From Daldinia sp. FL1419 (Eukaryota; Ascomycota; Sordariomycetes; Xylariales; Hypoxylaceae), in the NCBI GenBank assembly GCA_025201765.1, contig MU623434.1:1-64000 (forward strand): DNA of 64,000 nt. The letters run 5' to 3'. This document shows, one piece after another, positions 11,559 through 24,100 of this stretch. The number at the start of each line of letters is the position of its first letter. The stretch's first letter is position 1. The translations under genes were made by a program, and so were the position numbers. A model generated the notes under the pieces. That model did not search any database. It was not told where the DNA came from and was given only the letters and a program-made list of their open reading frames with translations.

Positions 11559-13903
11559 ATGTCGCAATCTCTGCGGCCACTCTTGCCCAGCTCCCCCAAC
11601 CCTCCTCGCGTGGAAATCTTGACGCAGGCCCAACATCGTGTAAAACGAGTAGCCACTCCGGCAGCTTGTGAAGCTTGTCGAAAAAGGAAGAGCAAGGTTG
11701 ATCTCCTTGGCTTCTTCGGCACACCCTGTTTGAAGCTGACTGAATTACCAGTGTACTGCCGAACGACCACGATGTTCTGTCTGCGTCGAACGACAAACAC
11801 TCTGCGAATACACAACACTCCCGACGGAAACACACCTCAGGGCACAGAAGCGTAAGCTAACCGATCTCGAGCTTAAATGCCAAGCGTACGAGGACCTTTT
11901 TGGGATCATGCGATCTCGACCTGACGAAGAGACTATCCAAGTCTTACAACGGCTCCGAATGGGGGAAGATGTACAAACAATTGTCAAGACCGTCCAAGAT
12001 GGTGACTTGCTACTCCAGCTTTCGCTCAAACCAGACCCTCGATTCCGGTATGAATTCCCGTACCTCCGGGACATGCCCCCTTTCCTAAGTCAATGGCAAA
12101 ACCCATATCTCCGGTCGACTTTATACGAGAAGACGGGCATGAACCAGACGAAAACATACATGGAGGCATTAAGAGATGTCACGGACGAGTCTCAAAAAAT
12201 ATATCTCGCGCCGTATCATACCATCGAACTTGTTGATTCTCGAATATCGTCAATGACTGTGTCAAGTTGGACAACGGTTTCGTCTGACAACCCGATGCTA
12301 CGCGCCCTCTTGGAGATATATTTCGTCTTCATATACCCTTTCCATCCGTACTTCCATAAAGACTTGTTTCTTGAGGATATGTTCGCTGGCAACAGGCGAT
12401 TTTGTTCACGCCTGCTAGTAAATGCCGTTCTCGGGGCTGCGTGGGTGAGAAAAGCTCTTATTGAAGAACCATTTACGCCTCGTATACTAACATAGAGAAG
12501 CATGGCTATAATCGAATGAAAAATAGGGCCGAGTGTTGGCTCCCCGATAACCTAGGCTACCGATTCCTTGCTGAAGCCCGTAGACTCTTCGAACTAGAAC
12601 TTGCGCAACCTTCGATCACTACGGCTCAAGCAGCGGCTATTATCAATTTGACTTGTAACCTTAATGGTATTGACGAAATAAGCTGGGTCTACAAATACAA
12701 ATCTCTCGAAATAGCGCAGAATCTCTCCCTTTTTTCTCCAGCACCAGAAGAGAGTAGGGAGTGGCAAATAGCCGCGACAACAACAGCATGGTGTTTGTTT
12801 AATTCGCAAGCGTACGCATCCAACCCACATCGCGTCCTTTTTATCCAATATTATGCTTCGAAACCATACTAACTTTCCAAATACAACAGGCTCGCAACTT
12901 TCCACACATTTCAACCGCCGCTCATTCGCGATCCACCGAACCGCCCACTCCCCGACGGTGACGAAATTTCTAATTTTTACGGAGAGATATTTGCGAAATA
13001 TCCCTTTGGCCGCGAGCCGATCCCCATCTTTAATGGCTTGGTGTTTAAAGCAATTTCCCAATTCCGTGTCATTATGAATGAGATCACGGCACATTCATAT
13101 AATCAACCAAGAAGCTTCAGTAGAATGTCACTGAGTGCCGCTATAGAATTTAAGTCGAAACTCTTGAATTGGTATGAGAATTTACCAAAACCACTCCAAG
13201 CTCGAGAAGTTGCTATGCCATCACATCTTAAGATACAGTAAGTTTGGTTTTGGTTTATAATCCTCGATTCATGATCACATTATTGACGGGTTATAGTATT
13301 TATTACCACGTCCTTCTCATTAGTCTCTTCGAACCATTTATGCAAATGGGCTATATACACACCGAAGCAGACCCGAGTACGATCGTGAAGCACTCGACAA
13401 CTTGTTTTGAAACGCTTATGCGGGTCTACTACTTGCGTCATGGCTTTGAATCACTCGATCTTACACTCGTCCAATTACTACCTTTACTGGGATTCAGCGT
13501 CCTAAGGGATAGCTCATCTGTTGAGAAAGGTTCAATAGCCCATGAGGCTATGCGGTCAACGCTATTACTCTGTGCCAAGGGGCTATGGGAACAAGGCCAG
13601 AATTACTACGTGGCGGAAGTGGTCTTCCGCTTGTTTAGACAGTGCTTAACTGCCGATGATGCTCAACTCTTCAGGGAAATCATGGAGATCGAAGAAAGCG
13701 ATGGCCGGCCAAGTCACATGGCTACGGAAATACGATCTAGATGGCCTATAGGGATTTTCAGCATGGCAGATGAAAACGCGGATCGTACGCTCGACAATTT
13801 TATTCAGTGGTGGGAACAGCAAATGCAGGTAGCTCTAGATCAGGACCCGCCTGGCGTCATACTCCTACGGTACCCTCAACGCTATGGGGTGTCTCCGACA
13901 TAG
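11559..13903 (+). CDS. Zn2Cys6 transcription factor with fungal middle-homology domain, 699 aa, five exons
   Basis: A full-length fungal binuclear zinc-cluster regulator. Exons are 11559-11696, 11752-12444, 12498-12811, 12890-13237 and 13297-13903. The introns are 53-78 bp and three have clear TACTAAC or TTATAATCC-like branch sites. The spliced length is 2100 nt, exactly 700 codons. The zinc cluster spans residues 37-64 (ACEACRKRKSKCTAERPRC, then SVCVERQTLC); the first intron falls exactly between Lys46 and Cys47. A coiled segment follows (KRKLTDLELKCQAYEDLF), then an RLRMGEDVQTIV stretch typical of this regulator class. The C-terminal two thirds hold middle-homology motifs, including YPFHPYFHKDLF, LGYRFLAEARRLFELE and HIYYHVLLISLFEPF. 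The second intron needs an acceptor ending GAG to keep frame, a detail needing cDNA proof. Target genes and ligand are unknown. Confidence 0.88.
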
Positions 13904-16680
13904 GAGTAAGGGAACTAGACGCAGGATTTTGGGATGGAGTTTTCTCAATTATACATCATGAGAGCTCGGTTCACGAAGACGCTGTAAGAATTATTCAACG
14001 ACCAATGACACACCACAACGGGTCACACTCGACCGAGTCGCGCCACTCCATGTACCCTGCTTTGCCCGCCTACGAAACAGCGCCATGGTAAACGTCACTG
14101 GATACTACTGGGATTAAAAAACTGGTGACCAGTTACTATATACCAGGGCCAATCACGATGACAGTGTTCCACTCGGGGATTCGCCCCGTAATTTGAGCCG
14201 CCGATTGCATTCTTCCAGACCCTTGATGGAACTCTCGCCACCCACATTCGGCACCCACCGCAGACCGCATCCAAGCCGGCACGCGCAACACAATCGTTTT
14301 AGCCATCTACTACTCACGGTCGGACAGATAATTATTAAACTCACTAGCGCTCGTCGGGTTCGCAGTGAAATTTGGCTAGTCCAAGGCAGTTGTCAACTTC
14401 TTCATTTCTTTTTCCTTCTTAACTCTAGTGCTTAAATTTTCGGATGGGTTTTAATGCGATAGGAACTTGAGCGGGTATACTCTGAGGGTAGGAGTTAGCC
14501 CTGCTAAGGAGATGATACTGCGCTTCCCTCGGACGCTGACCACCGTTCCTCGGAGCTAGGAAAACTGAAGATATGAAGTCCATTACGGCCCGATCCCACC
14601 ACTAACGTTCGCTATTCTAGCGGTTTTGAATTCTTTTCATCTTTTATCTTTTCTTTTCCCATTGGATTCACCAAGTGCGTAAGTTTCGAAAGCCTAGATC
14701 ATCCACAGCTGGGAGGGTAACATGTAATTTGCCTTTCCGAGGTAAGACCTCGAAGAAAAACAAATTTCAAGAGAACCGTGGCGATCCCACGTGTAGGAGC
14801 GTAGGGACTGTCGCGACTCTGACATGATAGTAATGACCAACGCATAAGAGTACGTTCCCAAGGATATCGACGTGCACAATCTTGCATTCGGGCTAAATTA
14901 AACGTCGTCCAGGGGTCTTTCGTACACCTGCTGTCATTGATGGGAGGCAACTAAAAATCAAAAAAAATTCTCTAGGCCCCAACCAGTAAGAACCAGTATC
15001 CATCGATTAAGGACCGGTCGATATTACGAATATGAGCATAGCCAGGTCACCCGGTCAGAATACCGTCAGAATAGATGCCCTAACACGGAAATATATACGA
15101 TAGCAACATTTATGACAATAATTTGGACTATTAAATTATAAAAATTATTATGATATTAAAGATAGTTTTAACTTCATTTTAATATTTTTTGTTAAATATT
15201 AATGCATAGCTTAAGTAAGTTAAGTAGATAAGTAAGTGAGCTTTATGTTAAACCTATGGGATATCTATTTTGACGCGATTTTGTCTAGTCGTAAATCTCG
15301 ATCTAAAGGTCTAGAGCTTATAAGTGGGAGAGGTGGGGGCCCACGTGCGCGGGTACCGGCGGTACAGGAGATCATCGATACTTCCCCGATCAAACTATCG
15401 CCACTTCCTTCCACCGTATCAACCGAAAGAAGTTTCCGCCTTTTCGTATCCACTATGCCGATCCGGCCGGTACCAGCATAGTAGGTACCTGTCTAGCCTT
15501 GCACCTGGTAGTCCCACATCTACCCGTGTGCAGCCCGAGAGTGAATATCGACTAAAACACCATCACCAACAATAATAGCTCTGCAAGTGTTTTAATAGGT
15601 TATATCAATATTTAGTAAGACGCCACAGTAAGTACGATCTTAATCTTCATACCCACGGTAACGATTTGCTTCTATAAGGCTACTCGTTTTGTATCGCCCC
15701 CCTTTGTTAGTCTTTACGTTAGGGATAAGATCAAGTATGTATCAATTACATAATTTCCCCAGCTTCTCGGGTTCGTTTCGAAAGTAATGTGGCAAATATA
15801 ACCCCTGAAGCTGAGCTTCGCAGTTGTGTGGGACGGGACACATTAACTACCTACCTAGGTATACGTCATGATAGGCAGATGGGTTATATAAGGTATGGGG
15901 CCTTATTTCACTGCTCGTAGGCAGCTTGGAATATCTTGAACAGAGTCGCTCCATGGGTCTATTATCTCAATACTTGAACGCAAGATGGGAGATGGAATCC
16001 TCCTGCTTCTGCTGCTAGCTGATAATTCGCCTCCGGAATTGCCGTTGTTAACCCCTTAATACGATCCTTGCTAGAAGTTCCGAATGCGTTATAGGGTAAT
16101 CTCTTACTATTGCTACACCTAACGAAGAACTTATAACGTGGACCGTAGGCCCGCGCCTAGCAGTTTGAAATAAAACGCGAACACTAATAAAGCTTTTGGA
16201 ACTTGACATCTCTTGAGATGTTCGTCAGAGAGAAAATCCCGGAAAGTAAAAGCGCGTTCAGGAGGAACACTACTAATCTAAAAACAACGAATCCTTTGGT
16301 TCAAGCTAAGGCAGACACGACTCGCAGCGACACCTAACGGCAATAACACGAGCAATAAGATCTCGACATCCCGTTCAATTAAATAGTAACAAGTAGCATC
16401 AAAGCTACCTTGGTTATTCTAGATGCTATCAAGAACTGCGGGGCAGCCTTAGAGACGAGATTCTATCCAAAGTATTCGAGCGCCAACCGAAAAAAAAAAA
16501 AAAAAAAAAAAGCCATACTAACAAAGATGATGGAAATACGAGATATCCATACACCTTCTACTAACTGTTGATTCCCTACCAAAATATCGAAACGTGTTGA
16601 ATTACGAAAGGTATGTTGTATTAAAAGCTAAGGTTTTTTTATTTTTTTTTTTTGGTTTTTTTTTACAAACACTGAACTCT
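13904..16680. other. Long intergenic stretch before the 24-kb AT-rich block
   Basis: I found no gene. About 15100-15240 is a short AT-rich patch. A run of 22 A lies at 16490-16511, and a T-rich tract with TTTACAAAC at 16630-16670 belongs to a repeat seen again at 42483. The phrase CCCCAACCAGTA near 14977 also occurs near 180, hinting at another dispersed repeat. All other open frames are short and unrecognised. Confidence 0.5.
16490..16511 (+). repeat. Poly(A) tract of 22 bases
   Basis: An uninterrupted A run in otherwise mixed sequence. It could mark the 3' end of a retroposed sequence, but I found no matching target duplication and no recognisable coding upstream. Confidence 0.8.
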
Positions 16681-16684
16681 CTTA

Positions 16685-16727
16685 GGTCCTGATCGGCTCA
16701 ATCTCTAAGCATGGTTTAGAGATTTTT
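16685..16727 (+). repeat. Left inverted repeat of the 24-kb block
   Basis: Reads GGTCCTGATCGGCTCAATC and then a small palindrome, CTCTAAGCATGGTTTAGAG. It matches the reverse complement of 40995-41037 almost base for base over the first 35 positions. Confidence 0.85.
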
Positions 16728-18526
16728 AAGGGAAGTATAAGAATATGTATACATTAAAAATTTATTTTTTTGATACGCTATACCTATTTTGGTAAAAAGG
16801 CTTAAAAAATTGGCTTTAAACCCCTGTCTTTTATGTACCGTATCAAAAACAGCAATATACTAAATCTAAATAAACTAATGGACCTTTAAATTACTTATTT
16901 AGGAAGGTAATTTATAGAAGAAATAAACCTATTTTAAAATTAAGGGGTTAAAGAAAAATAAAGATATGTTTAAAGGTTATATTAAATAAAATCAATAATT
17001 TTTTAATGAAATGAATTGAAAAAAATAAGCTTTTATATTTACCACTATTTAAATACTTAAAGTATTTAGGGAAATAAAAATAAATTATTAATTATATTTA
17101 AAATTTGTTTTTAAAAAAGAGGTTATTTATTTAAGAAATTTTAAAATGGTTAGAAAATTTGTTGATAAATTATTTGATAGTTTAGAAATTAGATTTTTTA
17201 ATTTATTTAAAATATTTAAAGAAATATTTTATAAATTATTAACGTGGTTAGAGTGTAATTGTGATTTAAAAAGTTTTTGTTACATCACTTTAGTTTAAAA
17301 ACTTATAATATTTTTATGATTAATTATATATAATAAGCTTCAATGTAACGCCGTATATAGGTTTAAAATTGTTTAAAGTATTGTACATTCTATCATTTAT
17401 TTATTACTACCTATAATATTAAAATTATTTAAAGTATTTGTTAAGTTTTTTATAAATAATTATTTATTACCAAATATTAAATTTGAGTATCAATTTTAAA
17501 TATATAACAAATATATTAAAACAATTAACAACACCCAAATCTATATTTATATATTTATAAAATATTATAAATTATAATAATACTATAAAAGATTTATTTT
17601 TTAAAATATTTTTATTATTATACAATTCAATAATATATTCAATTTCATACTAACTAAGGGAGAAGGGTTTATACATAATACAAAAATCTATCATTTTGCC
17701 AAAGAAAAAAGGTTCAAAATATCCCCAAATCAATTCTATTTAACTAATATAGGCTACCCAATTAATCTTAATTTTTTAATACCATACTAGAATGTACAAT
17801 ATTACCTACAAAAATGGAATAAATCCCAAAAAACCCCTATTACATCAAAAGAATTATATAATTTATGTTATTCCATATTATGAATTAATATTAAGAAAAT
17901 ATTTAATATTGTTAAACATAAATTTAAAATTATATAATTATCAATACTTAAATATAATTTAATTTGTTAAATTTAATTTATATATGCTATATATATTTTA
18001 TACAATTTTATTATATATAATAAAAAAAAATCAATTAATAATATTAATAATTATTATTTTAAATTAAAAAAAATATATAAAAAGAACTTTATAAAAGCCC
18101 ACAAGTTAATAAGAAAATTGTTTAAAAAAATTAAAAAAAAAATTGCTTTTAAATAATGGAAGATATATTACAAACATCTTAAATAAAGGATTTACAAAAA
18201 AAGGGATAAATTTTGATTAATTAAATAATATAAATAAGAATTAATGTTAAAATATAGTTTAAAAAAAATAAATTAAACCAATTAATTATTAAGATTCTTA
18301 AATAAAAATAGGAACTGGAATTAAAATTTTAATTATTATTAAAAATTTTATATCAATATTTTAATTCGAAAAATAATATTTAAATAGGGTATATATATAT
18401 ATTACCTATATATACTATTTAAATATTATATAATATAAATTATTTAATTTTTTTAATTAAACAACAAAAATAACCCAATTTTAATTTGTTAAATTTAATT
18501 TTGTTAAATATAACTAGTTTTTTTTA

Positions 18527-18549
18527 GATGAGCCGCTTTGCGGCTCATC
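18527..18549. other. GC-rich perfect hairpin inside AT-rich DNA
   Basis: GATGAGCCGC, a three-base TTT loop, then GCGGCTCATC forms a perfect 10-bp stem. The surrounding kilobase is nearly all A/T, so this is the only substantial GC island there. It follows a run of T. A similar stem-loop with a three-base loop lies just outside the right edge of the block at 41059. Confidence 0.8.
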
Positions 18550-20937
18550 CCATTTTTATTATTTTACACCTCCAATCAATCCCGAATGCTTCTGTACAAT
18601 TTTATTTAAACCTTTTTTATTTTTTTATTTATTGTATAATAGTATTATATTATTTTTTTATTTTATTAATAAATTATATGGTAAGATTATATTATTTTAT
18701 TTTTTTATTAATAAATTGTTATATTATATAATTATAGGTTTCTATTTTAAATTTAAATTAAAATTACTTTTTTTTAAATATTCTTTTATACTTTTTATAA
18801 TATAATTAAGTTTATTTTAGTTATTTTTAATCTTATTTTTTAATGTGTATTTATTGTATAATAAAATTAAATTTATATTTTTATAGATTGTGTTCTAATG
18901 AATTTATTTATATTAATATTTTATTTTTAATAGTGGTTGTGGTTGATTTATTTTAAGTAAAATTTTTTGAAAGTTTATGGGAGTTGTGAATCTTGTGTTA
19001 TATGTTATGTAATTGGGTGAAATTTTATAATTATTATTAAATTTAAATTTTTTTAGATTTTGATTAATATTTTATAATGGTTTTTAGTATTTGTTCTAAT
19101 TCAACCTTAACACGTAAGATTGTTGCTGGTGAGGCAAGTATTTTAAAGGTGTTTGTAATGTTTTTTAGCTAAACTAAAAAACGTACCCAACCTATTATAA
19201 AAAAAAATGAAAATAAGGATGTTTAGTTTTTAGAAAATTCTCAATTGGTAATTGGTGGTTTTAATTGGGATTTTATATTTATTTTTATTTAAGATTTTTA
19301 TGATAAATTGTATTTCTTTTTTTTATATAATTTGGTTTTTAAAATAAATAATTTACCTAAAAAAATGTTTTTTAATTTTGAGATTGATGCTGATTGTATG
19401 TTTTATATAATTTGGTGTTTTAAATAAATTTAAAAAATATATATTAGTAATATTGTTGTTAGTATAATGGATGATTTTAATATATATTCTATTATTTTTA
19501 TTTTTAATTATATTATTTTAAGTATTAATAGGATTTATAGTTTATTGTTAAATGGTGTTTATTTTTTTGGTTTTTTTATAAAAATCAAAAATATTATTTT
19601 TGTGATTTGTAATTAAATATTATCCCTATTAATAATTATGAAAGTAATTTTATCCTTTTTTATACCTTTATTTGTATTAATTGTAAATATTTATTATATT
19701 TAGCTGTTTATGGGTCTATAGTTAGAATTGTTTTTTTATTAAATATAATATATTTGTATTATGTAAAAAATAACGGTACCTTTTGTTATTATATTGTTAT
19801 CTTTAATTATTTTAATGAGGCCTATACTTTCTATTATTATAATAACAATAGTAATAAATATTTATACTAATTTAATATATATTTTTATTATTAATTTTTA
19901 TTAATTATTATTAAAAAATAAATTAATATATTATAGTTTTATTTAAATGTAGTAGAATAGGGGGTATCTCCACCATTATATCAACAGGTAAACTAATATT
20001 ATTCCAATTTAAATTAGTTAGTGATAATAATGTTTTACTATTATTTTATAAGTTTAAAATTATTTAATAAGAAATTAAAAGGTTGGATAATATAATTAAT
20101 TGGATTAAGTAAAATATAAAAGCAAATATTATATACCTTTATTAATTTTAAAAGGTTATTAATAATTTATTTTTTTAGAATAATAATAATATTTAAAATT
20201 TTTAATAAATTTTTTTTTATAGAATTAATTAATAAATATTATAAATATTAAATAGTATTATAAATTTAATAGTAAATAAAAAGGGGTAAAAATGGATTAT
20301 ATTATTTTTTTAATTTTTTTAATATTATAATTTCTTTTAATTATATCTATATAGTTATATTAATTATTATTAATTTAAATAATTTATTTCTTTCTAATAA
20401 TTTATTATTTTTTTTATATGTTAAATAGTTATTATTTATTTAAATGTGTATTATTTATTTTGAATGTTAGTATTATATGATTTTTGTTAGTTTTTAAAAT
20501 ATTTTGGGGTATATTATATTTAAAAAACTTAAATTTAATTTAAGTAATTTTAATACTTTTAACTTTTAAATATTTTTAATTTTGGATATTATTATGTAAA
20601 ATTAATTATGAGTAAAAGGTAGGAATTATAAATTAATATTAATAATATTAAAAAATTAATTTTATAATTTATTTATAGTTATAATAAAATAAATTAAAAT
20701 TAAGAACTATTATCAAAATCATAGAAATAACTAATTATTATTATTTTGAATCAATTTTATTTTAAAAATTATATAAATCCTTTTATTAAACTCTTCCCTA
20801 ATTACTTGTGTTTTAATATTATATTTTTTAAATCAAATAATTATTAATTAAATATTATTATAAAAACCTTTATTAAAATTTAAATTATATAATAATATAA
20901 TTAGGATATTAACTTTTAATTATAATTTAATTAAAGG

Positions 20938-21117
20938 TGTTGGATGGATAAGGTACCATTACATACAATAATAAAAGTGAGGGTATTTATATCAATTCAG
21001 TCAAAAGTGGTTGTTTTAAGAAAGAATATATTTTGGTTGGAGATTAAAATACATGGAGCTAAATACAAGATTAAAGTGGGTTTATACCACTATGGTCACA
21101 TGACCAACATTCCTACA
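20938..21117 (-). repeat. Left LTR (180 bp) of the 6.8-kb retrotransposon
   Basis: Direct copy of 27563-27742, preceded by the AAAGG duplication. It retains more G and C than its partner, for example GGATGGATAAGG where the right copy reads AAATAAATAAGG. Confidence 0.9.
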
Positions 21118-24100
21118 TTGGCAATTTTTTCTTTTTCTTACAAAGTTATATGATATTAATAAATATTAATTAAGGTTATAATCTTAAATGTTTAAACGTA
21201 TTAAAATTGGCTTTTTTCTGTAATTTTCCTTTTATTTTTATTTATATTAAATTAATTAACGACCCTTTTATGAAATAATATAAATCTACATCCTAAAAAA
21301 CATCAGATCAATATTCCAATAAAATAAATAATATTGTAATATTATAAATTAATGATTATTAAGATTAATATTAATAATTTGGGGTATTTTGCAATTAGGT
21401 ATATTTTGTTAATAAAAGTGCTGTTAAAAATATATGAAGATGATTAAGGAAAATTTATTAATAAATAAAAAATGAAGGTTTGTAAATTAATGATTTGAAT
21501 TTTGTTTAAAAATATAATGATTGATTATTTTAAAATATATAATAATATATAATCTTATTTAATAATTTTTTTTTTTTTAGAAATTATATTTATTTATTTG
21601 TTTAAATTGTTGAATTGATTGAGAGAAATGGTTGATATTGTTTGTATTATTTAGGTTTGTTTAACCTAACCCTGTAATTTTAATATAAGATAGTTGGTAT
21701 TGATGAATATTATAAAGGCTTTATTAGTATTAAATTTCGTTATTATATTAGCTAGATTATTTTATTCGTGAATTCATTATATATTACTGATTTTTTGCTG
21801 TTTGTAAGATTATTGGAATAATATGATATTAATTATTAGTTATTTTTTTTTTATTGTTTTGAATTTAATAAAATATTTATAGAATAAGAATGAGTTAATA
21901 TATATAATTATAGATATTGCAGGGAGTTAGAGCTTGTTAAATATAGATATTACTATTATTCTAATTATAATAACCATATTTATATTATGTATTATAATAT
22001 AGATTTTGTTTGTTAGAATATTTTGGATAATTTATTTGCATTTTATAGAGCTTTAATAAATTAAATTACCAATTATAATAAATAATTTATCTATTATAAT
22101 TTTATTAGTAATAAAAATTTTATAATTAATTTAAAAACTAAAATCTTTATTATTTATAAATAATTTATTAATAAATATAAAGATTTTTGTTATAGTAAGA
22201 TTTAATTTAATATATTAGAATTTTTATGGTAGATTGTTTAGTTATTATTGAAGATGTTTATTAAATTTATTAATTTCAGTTTTTCTGGGTTCTTTATGTT
22301 AAGTTATTTTATATATATTAAATATTATTTTAGGTTAATAAATAAAAATGATATAAATATTATAGGCTTATTGTTATATATATTATTAAATAATATTATC
22401 TTTTCTGTTCTGAATTAACACAATTTTCTTACCTTATTCTTTTTAATATAAATAAATATTACCATTATTATTAATTAAGATAATATAATTGTTAAATATT
22501 AATAAAATATTTTTATTAAAATATAATTTGGATTTTACCTTAAATCCAATTTTTTTTATTTTGTTCTTTTTTAGTTTATTAAATGTTTTATTTAATATTT
22601 TAAATATATTATTAATTTATATTCCAACTAAACCAAATTGGTTAAATAATTTCAAAATTAAAAAATATAGGTCATAAATTAATATAATTATAAAAAGTTT
22701 TTTATAATGATATTTGAAATAAATTATTTATTAATATATATTAATTTTAATTATTTTATAAAATAGTTTTATAATGATTATTATAGTATTTTTAAGAAAA
22801 TGATTTTTAAATTTTTTAAATAATGTAATAATAATGATATAATTTAAATTAATATTTAATTAAATATATATTTATATAATATTATAGAATTATATAATTA
22901 TTTTTTTAATTTATTATTGTAGAAATAAAATGAATATAATGATAATTTATTGGTTAGAGTATTAAATTATAGGTGATTGTATAAATATTTCCTTTTTTCT
23001 TTTGTTATTATAACCTTAAATAACAAATTGTGATTTTTTATATGATTTATTAATACCTTTTCTTTTGATTTTATGGATAATCTGTAACTTAAATAATTAA
23101 ATATTCCTATATTTCATTTTATTATATTTTTTAAATAAGAATATTTTTTATCCAATAAGTCTTTCAATCTCCTATATATCTACCATTTTAAATGATTGAT
23201 TTGGGGTAGTGATCTTCCCTTTTTAACATAGTTATAGTAATAGTTTTATATTAATTATTTTTTTAGGAGATAGGTAAGTTGTATTGTAGGAGTTCATTGG
23301 TTGGGGTTTGTTCCTACTTTTAGAAAATTGTTTTTATAGTTGTCTTACCACAGGTATTTTAACTTTGGGAACATATCCATTATTATTATCATATTTATAA
23401 TCAAAATCTTTATTAATAAGGTCTGAAATATATGTAGATTTATTACAAAAATATAGTTTCATAATTGTAATTTTAAAATTAATTGGTTTTTTATTTATTT
23501 TAATAATACAAATTTCATTATTTCAAGTAATTAATTTGTAAAAGCCAATCCAACCATCGTTCTTACAATAAATATATACTTTAAATTGGAAAGGTAGGTT
23601 CAATATATCTAATATATTTGATTTATTTTTTATACTTAAAGCATTATCAATTTATTATTTAATTTTAAATTTGTAAATTTTATTTATTACTTTTTTAATA
23701 ATTATAATTTGAGTAGTAATAGAAGGAGAGGGTAGTGAGCTATTTATTAGTTTTAAGTATATTCCAAATATAAATAATGTTGGTACTAAATTATTTAGTT
23801 TTATTATATCATTAATAATTTTTATAATTATTTATAAAATATGATAGATATTAGTTTAAATGCCCTGGAGATTTTCTGATATTATTTTGTATATTTGTTG
23901 TAATAGGCCATGATATTGTTTAACCTTTTTGATTAAATTATATATTTTAATAGGCATTTTTTTAATAGATATTAATAATGTTTTTACATTTAAAATAAAT
24001 TTGTTAACTATAAAATTAATTTTAATATTAAATATTAAATTGTTGGGTAGTCTAAAATAATTATCAATCTATATTATTTTTAATATATTTTATATATATT

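Noticed and set aside
19220..19290. Reading LVIGGFNWDFIF in the AT-rich block, reminiscent of the GDFN motif of LINE endonucleases.
   Set aside because: A residue of the motif is missing in a way RIP would not explain, and no neighbouring endonuclease or reverse-transcriptase motif was visible.
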